Shown here piece after piece: positions 8,402 to 16,330 of a stretch of DNA of 64,000 nt. The position numbers and the translations under genes are program-made. Under the pieces are notes generated by a model. It was not told the origin of the DNA. It ran no database searches and saw only the letters and a program-made list of their open reading frames with translations. Source of the DNA: Streptomyces parvus (GTDB lineage Bacteria > Actinomycetota > Actinomycetes > Streptomycetales > Streptomycetaceae); NCBI RefSeq assembly GCF_032121415.1, contig NZ_CP135079.1:4464001-4528000 (forward strand), given 5' to 3'. The stretch's first letter is position 1, and every line of letters begins with the position of its first letter.

Positions 8402-9877
8402 ATGCTGCTCGCCGCAACCCCCTCGCCGGCCGAGGCCCCACCGCACACCGGTGGGCTGCTCCTCCTGATCGACGGCACCGCCGGTCTGCTGACCGTCGCC
8501 GCCCTCGGTATCGTCCTCCTGCTCTTCCTGATCATCAAGGTCAGGCTCCAGCCGTTCGTCGCCCTGCTCGCGGTCTCCATAGCCGTCGGCCTCGGCGCCG
8601 GGCTCTCGGTCACCGAACTCTTCGGCACCGTGCAGAAATCCGCCGCGGTTTCGGTCATCGAATCCGGCATGGGCGGCATCCTCGGCCACGTCGCGATCAT
8701 CATCGGACTGGGCACCATGCTCGGCGCGATCCTCGAAGTCTCCGGCGGGGCCGAGGTGTTGAGCGCCCGGCTGCTGAACCTCTTCGGGGAGAAGCGCGCC
8801 CCGCTCGCCATGGGGATGACCGGCCTCGTCTTCGGTGTCCCGGTCTTCTTCGACGTCGGCATCTTCGTCCTCGCGCCGATCGTGTACGCCGCCGCCAAGC
8901 GCTCCGGCAAATCGATTCTGCTCTATGCCATGCCGCTGCTGGCGGGCCTGTCGATGACCCACGCGTTCCTGCCGCCGCACCCCGGCCCGGTGGCCGCCGC
9001 CGGACTCTTCAACGTGTCGCTGGGCTGGGTCATCCTGATGGGCGTCGTCGTCGGCATCCCGTCCGTCATCGCGGCGTGGGGCTACTCCGCCTGGATCGGC
9101 AAGCGGGTCTTCGTCGACGTACCGCAGGACATGGTGGAGGCCGCCGAGGAGGCCAAGGCAGCCGTCGTCGCCGAGCAGCGCGCCGCGGGCGTCACCCCGC
9201 ACGAGAAGCCGGTCCCGCTCCTCACGGTCCTCGCGATCATCGGCACCCCGCTGATCCTGATCCTCGCCGCGACGTTCTCCTCGATCGCCCTGGACCCGTC
9301 CACGCCGCGCTCGGTGATCGAGTTCTTCGGCAACCCGTTCGTCGCCCTGACGATCGCCCTGTTCCTCGCCTACTACCTGCTGGGCATCCGGCGCGGCTGG
9401 TCCCGCAAGTCCCTGGAGTCCGTCTCCACGTCCTCGCTCAAGCCCGTCGGCAACATCCTGCTGGTGGTCGGCGCGGGCGGCATCTTCGGCGCGGTCCTCA
9501 AGGGCAGCGGCATCGCGGACGCGCTCGCCGACACCTTCAACGACGTCGGCCTGCCCGTCATCCTGCTCGCCTGGCTGATCTCGGTGGTCCTGCGCGTGGC
9601 CCAGGGCTCGGCCACCGTCGCGATCGTCACCACGGCCGGCATCGTGGTCCCCCTCGTCGAGGGCCAGGACCTCTCCCAGGCCCACCTCGCGCTGATCATC
9701 ATGGCGATCTCGGCGGGCTCGATCTTCGCCTCGCACGTCAACGACGGCGGCTTCTGGATGGTGTCGAAGTACTTCGGCATCAGCGAGCGCGACACCCTGA
9801 AGTCCTGGACGGTCCTGGAGACGGTGCTCTCGGTCGCGGGCTTCGTGGTCGCGGCGCTGCTGAGTCTGGTCGTCTAG
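8402..9877 (+). CDS. GntP-family gluconate/sugar-acid:H+ symporter
   Basis: 491 residues from ATG 8402 with GGAG at 8393-8396. An integral membrane protein with about 12-14 hydrophobic segments, and GntP-family stretches such as GFGVPVFFDVGIF-like FGVPVFFDVGIFVLAPI, MTHAFLPPHPGPVAAA, and RVAQGSATVAIVTTAG. Family members import gluconate and related sugar acids; the paralogue DsdX carries D-serine. As the last gene of the kinase operon it probably imports the compound degraded by the cluster, for which an aldonic acid such as (N-acetyl-)D-glucosaminate would fit both sugar-acid and D-amino-acid descriptions. Confidence 0.86.
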   Translation: MLLAATPSPAEAPPHTGGLLLLIDGTAGLLTVAALGIVLLLFLIIKVRLQPFVALLAVSIAVGLGAGLSVTELFGTVQKSAAVSVIESGMGGILGHVAIIIGLGTMLGAILEVSGGAEVLSARLLNLFGEKRAPLAMGMTGLVFGVPVFFDVGIFVLAPIVYAAAKRSGKSILLYAMPLLAGLSMTHAFLPPHPGPVAAAGLFNVSLGWVILMGVVVGIPSVIAAWGYSAWIGKRVFVDVPQDMVEAAEEAKAAVVAEQRAAGVTPHEKPVPLLTVLAIIGTPLILILAATFSSIALDPSTPRSVIEFFGNPFVALTIALFLAYYLLGIRRGWSRKSLESVSTSSLKPVGNILLVVGAGGIFGAVLKGSGIADALADTFNDVGLPVILLAWLISVVLRVAQGSATVAIVTTAGIVVPLVEGQDLSQAHLALIIMAISAGSIFASHVNDGGFWMVSKYFGISERDTLKSWTVLETVLSVAGFVVAALLSLVV

Positions 9878-9882
9878 GGGTA

Positions 9883-9913
9883 CGGGGGCGGGGCCGACCG
9901 GACTCCGCCCCCG
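9883..9913. terminator. Hairpin between convergent gntP and methyltransferase genes
   Basis: A 9 bp GC stem (9883-9891 with 9905-9913) and a 13 nt loop sit in the 49 bp gap between two convergent genes. It lacks a clear T-tract but may end transcription from both sides. Confidence 0.4.
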
Positions 9914-9926
9914 CGGCACCCTGCCC

Positions 9927-10637
9927 TCAACTCCCCTTACGTGCGACGTAGTAGACGTTCAGGATGTCGCCCTCCACCTCGCGCACCTCCACCTCCCCGA
10001 AGCCGGCCTCCTCCAGCATGCGCAGCGCGGTCTGCCTGCCCCATACGGTTCCCAGGCCCGCCCCGCCCTCGCTCAGCGAGGTCGTCATGCAGTAGAAGAC
10101 CGAGAAGGCGTAGAGCGTGGGGCCCAACGGGAGATCCAGGTTCTCCTCCAGTCGGCTGGAGGCCGCGATGTCCCCCATCAGGAACACCCCGCCGTCCCGC
10201 AGCACCCCGGCGACGGCCGCCAGGGCCTCTGCCGGGCGGGCCAGGTCGTGGATCACGTCGAAGGCGGTCACCAGGTCGTACCGGCCGGTCACCGCGGCCG
10301 CGTCCGCCAGCTCGAAGTGCGCGTTCCGCAGGCCCAGCCGCGCCGCCTCCTCCCGGGCCGCCGCGACACCCCCCTCCGACACATCCACCCCGGTGAACCG
10401 GCCGGCCGGGAACGCCCGCGCCAGCAGGTTCACCGCGTGCCCCTGCCCCGTACCGACATCGAGCACGTCCAGACCGGCGTCCGAGCCCAGCCGCTCCGGC
10501 AGGCCGGGCACCAGCGGGATGATCGTGTCGACCAGCGCCGCGTCGTACACCCGGGCCGTCTCCTCGGCCTGGAGCTCCTGGAACTTCGGGTACGAGGAGT
10601 ACGGCACCCCGCCTCCGTCGCGAAACGCCGCGACCAC
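9927..10637 (-). CDS. SAM-dependent methyltransferase, N-terminally truncated
   Basis: The listed start is the first plausible GTG (10637). An in-frame TGA lies about 40 bp further upstream. The class I SAM fold is intact: motif I VLDVGTGQGHAV, GVDVSEGG, the acidic loop DVIHDLARPAEAL, and VFLMGDIA. Homologues with the preceding sequence GGGVPYSSYPKFQELQAEE normally carry an extra N-terminal winged-helix dimerisation domain of about 100 residues. That domain is absent, and no frame in the 228 bp upstream supplies it. The gene is either a decayed remnant or a short variant that relies on a non-standard start such as CTG. Confidence 0.7.
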   Translation of the reverse strand: MVAAFRDGGGVPYSSYPKFQELQAEETARVYDAALVDTIIPLVPGLPERLGSDAGLDVLDVGTGQGHAVNLLARAFPAGRFTGVDVSEGGVAAAREEAARLGLRNAHFELADAAAVTGRYDLVTAFDVIHDLARPAEALAAVAGVLRDGGVFLMGDIAASSRLEENLDLPLGPTLYAFSVFYCMTTSLSEGGAGLGTVWGRQTALRMLEEAGFGEVEVREVEGDILNVYYVARKGS

Positions 10638-10865
10638 CTCGTCCTCGACCAGCCCGATCAGCGCGAGGCCGCCTCATACGTTACGCCGCCCCGCGCGGCA
10701 TGCCCTGCGCTCCGGCCGCCCCGTCCGGGCGGCCAGGACGGGGATGTCGCACCTGAGGTGGCTCGGGCTGACCGGGGCTGCCCGGGACCACCTCGCGGGG
10801 GCCTCTGCTCAGAATCCGTGCACGCCCCCTTGTGCCGTACAGCCGATTGCGCTTCCTTGATCGGC

Positions 10866-12167
10866 ATGGCGGAGACAAGCGCAACCACAGAGACAGGGGA
10901 GCCGGCCTCCCGACCACGTAAGTCCAGCTGGAAGTACATCGGCCCCGGCATCGTCGTCGCGGCGACCGGCGTCGGGGCCGGCGACCTGGTCGCGACGCTG
11001 ATCGCGGGCAGCAAGTTCGGCTACACCCTGATGTGGGCGGCGGTGATCGGCTGCGTCGTCAAGATCTCGCTCGCCGAGGCCGCCGGCCGGTGGCACCTGG
11101 CGACCGGGCGCACGCTTTTCGACGGCTGGCGCAGCCTGGGACCGTGGACCACGGTCTACTTCGCGGTCTACGTCGTGGTCTGGGGCTTCATCTACGGGGC
11201 GACGGCCATGTCCTCCAGCGCCCTGCCCATCGTGGCGCTGTTCCCGGACGGGCCGGGGCTGAAGTTCTGGGCGATCGTGACCGGGCTGATCGGGCTGGTC
11301 TTCGTCTGGTTCAACCGGTACGCCGTCTTCGAGAAGGTCATGACGGTCCTGATCGGCATCATGTTCGTGGTGGTCATGTACGTGGCGATCCGGGTGGTCC
11401 CGGACGTCGGGGCCTCCTTCGCCGGACTGCTGCCCGTGCTCCCGGACGGCTCGCTCCTCTACACCCTGGGGCTGATCGGCGGCGTCGGCGGCACGATCAC
11501 CATGGCCGCCTACGGGTACTGGGTCAACGCCAAGGGCTGGAGCGACTCCTCCTGGATGAAGGTGATGCGCCTCGACAACCGGGTCGCCTACATCACCACC
11601 GGGCTCTTCGTCGTGGCGATGCTCATCGTCGGCGCCGAGCTGCTGCACGCCTCGCAGACCGCCCTCACCTCCGGCGACCGCGGGCTGGTCGACCTGGGCG
11701 GGGTGCTGGAGGACCGCTTCGGCGCGGGCACCGCCAAGCTCTTCCTGGTCGGCTTCTTCGCCACGTCGTTCTCGTCGCTGATCGGCGTCTGGCACGGGGT
11801 GAGCCTGATGTTCGCCGACTTCGTGGAGCGGTTCCGCGCGTCGGCGGCCGCGGGCGAGGACAACGCCGGTCCCGCCGTCGCCGACCGCCAGCAGCGCTCG
11901 CTGCCCTTCCGCGCCTACCTCCTCTGGCTGACCTTCCCGCCGATGACGCTGCTCTGGCTGGACGAGCCCTTCGGCCTGGTCATCGCGTACGGGGTGCTCG
12001 GCGCGTTCTTCATGCCGTTCCTGGCCCTGACCCTGATCTGGCTGCTCAACTCCTCCCGTACGCCGGGTGAATGGCGCAACGGCTGGATCAGCAACGGGAT
12101 GCTCGCCCTCTCCGGGCTGCTGTTCGTCGTGCTGTGCGTGCAGCAGGTGCGCGACCTGCCCTGGTGA
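10866..12167 (+). CDS. Nramp-related divalent metal transporter
   Basis: 433 residues from ATG 10866, which has no strong ribosome site. Around eleven membrane segments start at residue 23 (WKYIGPGIVVAATGVGAGD). Overall similarity is to the Nramp/MntH superfamily, but the metal-site motif DPGN of helix 1 is replaced by GVGAGD, and the helix 6 region reads GGTITMAAYGYW without the usual Met-Pro-His. The substrate may therefore not be Mn(II)/Fe(II). It lies alone between a truncated methyltransferase and the chitinase gene, and ends in a strong hairpin. Confidence 0.72.
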   Translation: MAETSATTETGEPASRPRKSSWKYIGPGIVVAATGVGAGDLVATLIAGSKFGYTLMWAAVIGCVVKISLAEAAGRWHLATGRTLFDGWRSLGPWTTVYFAVYVVVWGFIYGATAMSSSALPIVALFPDGPGLKFWAIVTGLIGLVFVWFNRYAVFEKVMTVLIGIMFVVVMYVAIRVVPDVGASFAGLLPVLPDGSLLYTLGLIGGVGGTITMAAYGYWVNAKGWSDSSWMKVMRLDNRVAYITTGLFVVAMLIVGAELLHASQTALTSGDRGLVDLGGVLEDRFGAGTAKLFLVGFFATSFSSLIGVWHGVSLMFADFVERFRASAAAGEDNAGPAVADRQQRSLPFRAYLLWLTFPPMTLLWLDEPFGLVIAYGVLGAFFMPFLALTLIWLLNSSRTPGEWRNGWISNGMLALSGLLFVVLCVQQVRDLPW

Positions 12168-12197
12168 CGGGCGGGGGCCGACGTACCGGCGTAACGC

Positions 12198-12229
12198 CGC
12201 AGCGCCGCCGGGGGAGCGGCGGCGCTGCG
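12198..12229. terminator. Bidirectional terminator hairpin
   Basis: A perfect 12 bp stem (12198-12209 with 12218-12229) and an 8 nt loop lie between the convergent Nramp and chitinase genes. The lack of T-runs is usual for this GC-rich genome. Confidence 0.55.
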
Positions 12230-12257
12230 GGTTCCGAGGATCGCTGAGCGCTACGGG

Positions 12258-13988
12258 TTACGGCAGGCTGCGGACGTGCGGGCCGACCGCCTTCGACCAG
12301 GCGAACCCGGCCGTCGCGTCCCAGTTCGTCGACCAGGTCATCGCTCCGCGCAGCGACGGGTAGGTCTTCGACGGCTTGAACGAGCCGCAGTTGGTGCCCT
12401 TGGTCAGGCAGTCCAGCGCCGCGTTGACGGTCGACGGGCTGACGTAGCCGCTGCCCGCGCCCCGGGTGGAGGCGGGGACGCCGATGCCGACCTGCGACGG
12501 GGCGAGGCCGCCCTCCAGCTGGATGCAGGCGAGCGCGGTGAGGAAGTCCACCGAACCCTGCGAGTAGACCTTGCCGTCACAGCCGAGCATCGAACCGCTG
12601 TTGTAGTACTGCATGTTGACGACGGTCAGGATGTCCTTGATGTTGAGCGCCGTCTTGAAGTACTCGCCCGAGGTCGACTGCATGTCGATCGTCTGCGGAG
12701 CCATCGTGATGACCAGTCCGCTGCCCGCCTTGGCCGACAGCTGGCGCAGCGCCTTCGTCATGTAGGTGGCGTTGAGGCCGTTCTCCAGGTCGATGTCGAC
12801 CCCGTTGAAGCCGTAGTCCTGCATCAGCGCGTACACCGAGTCGGCGAACGCGGTGGCGGAGGCGTCGTTGTCGACCCGGACCGTGCCCAGCTCGCCGCCG
12901 ATCGAGATGATGACGTTCTTGCCCTGGGCCTGCTTGGTCTTGATGTCGGCCCGGAACTGGGCGTCGGTGTAGCCGTTCAGCCCGGCCGTGTCCAGGTTGA
13001 AGGTGACCTGGCCCTGGGTCGGCGTGGCGTCCGCGAAGGAGACCGCGATGATGTCGTAGTCGGCCGGGACGTCGGTGAGCCTCTGGACGGCCGCGCCGTT
13101 GTTGAAGTTCTGCCAGTAGCCGGTGACCGCGTGCTTGGGCACGGCGGGGCCGGGGCCGGGGCCCGTGCCCTCCTTCGCCGTACGGGCGCTGATGGCCGCC
13201 GACTTGACCGACTCGCCGGCCGCGTTGGTGGCGCTCACCGAGAACTGGTAGGCGGTGTCCGCGGCCAGGCCCGCGACGGTCGCCGAGGTCCCGGTGGAGG
13301 TGGTCGCCTGCACGCCGTTCCGGTACACCTTGTAGCCCGTGGCGCCGGAGACCGCGTTCCAGGACAGGGCGACGGAGGACGTGGTCGTGGCGCCCGCCGT
13401 GAGGCCGGCCGGGGCCGCCGGGATGACCGGTCCGGGCTCCTCGCCGCCCCCGCCGTCGGGCCCCGTCACCTCGACGTCGTCGGCGAAGTAGGCGGCCTGC
13501 CCGTACCAGCCGTGGGTGTAGACGGTCACCGACGTGGTGTTCGCGCCGGTGGTGAAGCTGGTGGACAGCCTGGTCCAGGAGGAGGAGCCCGGCGTCCAGG
13601 TGGAGACGTCCGTGGTCCCCGTGCCGCTCACGCCGAGGTAGGCGTAACCGCCCTGCACCCAGGAGCCGAGCGCGTACGTCGAGTTGGGCTTCACCTTGAC
13701 CGACTGGGAGCACTTGGCGTTGTCCTGGCCGGCCGGGGTGGCCTTCAGCGCGGACGTCCCGCTGCGCACGGGGGAGGAGACGGCGGCGCCACTGCCCCCG
13801 GAACAGGTCCAGTTGGCGAGGCCCGACTCGAAGCCCGCGTTCTTGGCGTTGTTGACGTCGGCGGCCTGGGCGGTGCCGACGAGCCCGGTGACGGTCAGGG
13901 CGGCGGCCGTGGCGACGGCCAGGGCGCCACCGAGTACGGGCCGGGAGCGGCGGCGTCTTCTGCGACTGCGGCCTGGTGAGCGTTCCAC
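12258..13988 (-). CDS. Secreted GH18 chitinase with carbohydrate-binding and fibronectin III domains
   Basis: 576 residues from GTG 13988 behind GGAGG. An Arg-rich start and a hydrophobic segment form the signal peptide (cleavage near AQA-AD, residue 43). Residues 44-175 form a carbohydrate-binding domain, 190-270 a fibronectin type III domain (APAGLTAGATTTSSVALSW), then a Gly-Pro linker and a GH18 barrel from about 287. The catalytic motif reads NGVDIDLE, with acid Glu402 and Asp398/Asp400; the usual first Asp of DxxDxDxE is Asn395. The substrate-binding ISIGG and MQYYNS stretches are present. It should degrade exported chitin to chitobiose. Upstream lies a dre-type operator for DasR. Confidence 0.93.
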   Translation of the reverse strand: MERSPGRSRRRRRRSRPVLGGALAVATAAALTVTGLVGTAQAADVNNAKNAGFESGLANWTCSGGSGAAVSSPVRSGTSALKATPAGQDNAKCSQSVKVKPNSTYALGSWVQGGYAYLGVSGTGTTDVSTWTPGSSSWTRLSTSFTTGANTTSVTVYTHGWYGQAAYFADDVEVTGPDGGGGEEPGPVIPAAPAGLTAGATTTSSVALSWNAVSGATGYKVYRNGVQATTSTGTSATVAGLAADTAYQFSVSATNAAGESVKSAAISARTAKEGTGPGPGPAVPKHAVTGYWQNFNNGAAVQRLTDVPADYDIIAVSFADATPTQGQVTFNLDTAGLNGYTDAQFRADIKTKQAQGKNVIISIGGELGTVRVDNDASATAFADSVYALMQDYGFNGVDIDLENGLNATYMTKALRQLSAKAGSGLVITMAPQTIDMQSTSGEYFKTALNIKDILTVVNMQYYNSGSMLGCDGKVYSQGSVDFLTALACIQLEGGLAPSQVGIGVPASTRGAGSGYVSPSTVNAALDCLTKGTNCGSFKPSKTYPSLRGAMTWSTNWDATAGFAWSKAVGPHVRSLP

Positions 13989-14046
13989 TGGTGCCTCCGG
14001 GGGGAGTTGGGGGGTGCCGGGGATGGGCGGTGCGGTGCAGTGCGCA

Positions 14047-14076
14047 TAAACTGGTCCAGACCAATCAAGTTGTCAA
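14047..14076 (-). promoter_or_regulatory. Chitinase promoter (-35 TTGACA)
   Basis: On the complement strand TTGACA (14076-14071) is followed, after about 18-19 bp, by a TTTAT-type -10 region near 14047-14052. The spacer is occupied by the dre palindrome, so repressor binding would block polymerase directly. Confidence 0.55.
14050..14065. promoter_or_regulatory. dre operator (DasR-responsive element)
   Basis: ACTGGTCCAGACCAAT agrees with the DasR consensus ACTGGTCTAGACCACT at 14 of 16 positions. DasR is the GlcNAc-responsive GntR regulator that controls the chitin regulon of Streptomyces. The site lies 62 bp upstream of the chitinase start, between -35 and -10. Confidence 0.8.
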
Positions 14077-14544
14077 GACCTCTGGCAGTGAAAGGCCGTC
14101 CGCGGAGGCGGGCGCGAGGGGGCGCGGCCACCCCCGTACGGGGGTGCCGGGCGGTGGATTCCCGGTCCGGGAGCGGCACCGCGACCGCACTCCGCCCCCC
14201 GCACGAGTGATCTTGCGGGAGATCTCCGGGCGGTCACGGAAGCGCCCTTACGAAAAGGGGGGCCTCGTCCCGCAATCCAGGATGACGTGCGCGAATGGAT
14301 GCACGATCGAGAAGCGGATGCGGGTTTCGGTAACGCTCCGCAGTGGCGGTCGAGTTGAGCGAAATCGATTTCATCCCGTTTAGCACCCGGCCCCCGTTGG
14401 AACGGTGTTCGCATGGTGCCGTACTGGTCTCCGATAACTGTTCTCTGCCTGGTGAGACGTGGCTAAAGTGCTGGGTCAGGAGCACGGAGCAGGAGCGATT
14501 GCGGTCGGCGTCCCCACGTCGACCGGAGCCGAAACGGGGAGAGC

Positions 14545-15429
14545 GTGCCGACCGCGATAGCAGTGACGAGCGCAGACCTGGTGCTGCCGCCCACCGACCA
14601 GCAGACACCGACCGCCGCTCTGCTCCAGGCCCCCGAGGCCCAGGTGCTGGAGCTGGCGATCGGCGACATGCACCTGCTGCTGGAACAGCACGGGTATGTG
14701 ATCGCCCTCTACCCCTCGGGCATCCGGCCCGAGCACGAACGCCGCCTCCACTCCATCCGCTCGGTGCTGGAGAGCGACCGGATCGCCCTGGTCAAGGTGG
14801 ACCTGCCGCCCCTCGGCGTCGCCGTACTGGTCCGCCAGCTGAGGCAGTTGTCCATCTGCGACTTCAGCCCCGGGGTGGTCGCCTCCGCCGCCCGGCTGCT
14901 GTCGCACTACATCTACGCGGGCGCCCTCCTCAACTCCGTCGCCCGCCTCGACCGGGTCCCGGTCAGCCTCAAGAGCCACGCCAAGTCCTGGGTCCCCGGG
15001 TCCCAGTTCGCCGTGCTCGCCGGCCCCGAGCCGCAGCTGGTGAAAGTGGGTCCGACCGCCGAGCCGCTGGCGGGCCCGGATTTCGGTACGCATCTTCTGG
15101 TGGCCAAAGGGAATCTGCAGTCGGAGTGGGTACAGGAGACCCTTGCGCCCGCCTGGAAGGTCCAGGCCATTCACGACACCACGGTCCCGGCCGACTCGCC
15201 GCGCTGGTGGGGTACGGGAAAGCTGGTGGAGTTCGCCGCCCACCTCCCGGACCTCTCCGTGCTCTACCAGCTGGTTTCCTCCGTGCGCCGGGAAAAGTGT
15301 CACTGGTGCGCCATGGAACTCATCGGGGACCGCTGCGCATTCTGTTCCGCGCCTCTCCCGGTTTCGGAGAACCGCGCGCTGCCCACCGGTGTCCAACACG
15401 ATGGGGCCGACGAATCGCCGGGCCCCTGA
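14545..15429 (+). CDS. Conserved protein of unknown function with C-terminal zinc-ribbon-like motif
   Basis: 294 residues from GTG 14545 with GGGGAGA upstream. I do not recognise a characterised family. There is no signal peptide or clear membrane helix. Residues near 250-268 read CHWCAMELIGDRCAFC, a CxxC-x8-CxxC arrangement typical of a small zinc ribbon. It is the first gene of the rightward pilus locus, 186 bp before cpaB, so it may be a cytoplasmic accessory or regulatory component of that system; this is inference from position. Confidence 0.7.
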   Translation: MPTAIAVTSADLVLPPTDQQTPTAALLQAPEAQVLELAIGDMHLLLEQHGYVIALYPSGIRPEHERRLHSIRSVLESDRIALVKVDLPPLGVAVLVRQLRQLSICDFSPGVVASAARLLSHYIYAGALLNSVARLDRVPVSLKSHAKSWVPGSQFAVLAGPEPQLVKVGPTAEPLAGPDFGTHLLVAKGNLQSEWVQETLAPAWKVQAIHDTTVPADSPRWWGTGKLVEFAAHLPDLSVLYQLVSSVRREKCHWCAMELIGDRCAFCSAPLPVSENRALPTGVQHDGADESPGP

Positions 15430-15615
15430 CGCGACCGTTCCCCGCCCACCGTCCCCGCCTCACCGTCCCCGCCCCGCCGCCTCCTCCCGGCCGGGGTGGA
15501 CGCAGCCGTAGATGTAAGCGCGTAACCGCTCCACCGCACACGCCCGTTCCGCAGCACCGCTCACTCTGTCCGCTGTCCGCCCCACGCATCCGATTCGAAC
15601 GAGGTTGTCCGGACC

Positions 15616-16323
15616 ATGAACTCCCGCCAGCGCCGCGGCGTGATACTCCTGCTCCTGTCGGTCCTGTGCGCCTTCGCGGCCTTCGCCGGCGTGCTCTCGG
15701 TGATCAGCGACGTCAACTCGAAGGTCGGACCCGAGGTGACGGCGTACCAGCTGAAGACCAACGTGGCGCCGTACACCGCCCTGAACAGCGGCCAGTTCGA
15801 GAAGATCAAGATGCCCAAACGGTGGCTCTCGGAGAACGCCGTGACCGACCTGCGGGAGGTCGAGTCGAAGATCGCGGTGACCGAGCTGCGCCAAGGCTCA
15901 CTGCTCCAGTCGGACATGATGGTCCGCAAGCCCGAACTCCGCGCCGGTGAGCAGGAGATCGCCATCATGATCGACGCCTCGACGGGCGTGGCGGGCAAGA
16001 TCACACCGGGCGCCACGGTGAACATCTACGCCACCTTCGCCGGTGAGCAGCAGGGCGACCCGGCCCAGTCCAAGGTCATCGTCTCCAACGCCAAGGTGCT
16101 GGACGTCGGCGAGCTCACCGCCCTCGACCCGAGCGCGGACGACCGGGGCACCCGGGCCACCGAGGCCGTGCCGATCACCTTCGCCCTGAACACGCTGGAC
16201 ACCCAGCGTGTCGCCTACGCCGAGTCGTTCGCGGAGCACGTGCGCCTGGCGCTCGTCGCCCCCGGCAGCGACGGCACCATCCGCCCGGGGGACCGCACCT
16301 ACACGCTCGACAAGGACAAGTGA
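15616..16323 (+). CDS. cpaB: Flp pilus assembly protein CpaB/RcpC (SAF domain)
   Basis: 235 residues. One N-terminal membrane anchor (about 9-31) is followed by an exported SAF/RcpC domain, including VAPYTALNSGQFEKIKMPKRW and the core GVAGKITPGATVNIYATF. CpaB homologues sit in the envelope of Tad systems; in Gram-negative bacteria they work with the secretin, which is absent here. The next gene (cpaE-like) starts 7 bp after its stop. Confidence 0.82.
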   Translation: MNSRQRRGVILLLLSVLCAFAAFAGVLSVISDVNSKVGPEVTAYQLKTNVAPYTALNSGQFEKIKMPKRWLSENAVTDLREVESKIAVTELRQGSLLQSDMMVRKPELRAGEQEIAIMIDASTGVAGKITPGATVNIYATFAGEQQGDPAQSKVIVSNAKVLDVGELTALDPSADDRGTRATEAVPITFALNTLDTQRVAYAESFAEHVRLALVAPGSDGTIRPGDRTYTLDKDK

Positions 16324-16330
16324 GGATGGG

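Larger units (their letters stand above)
13989..14544. other. 556 bp intergenic region: chitinase promoter and tad-locus promoter
   Basis: The left end holds the chitinase promoter and dre site. The right end should promote the tad locus: GGAAC (14399-14403), 17 bp, GTACT resembles an ECF sigma promoter, and the ribosome site GGGGAGA precedes GTG 14545. AT content rises around 14230-14480. I see no convincing small gene here. Confidence 0.5.
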
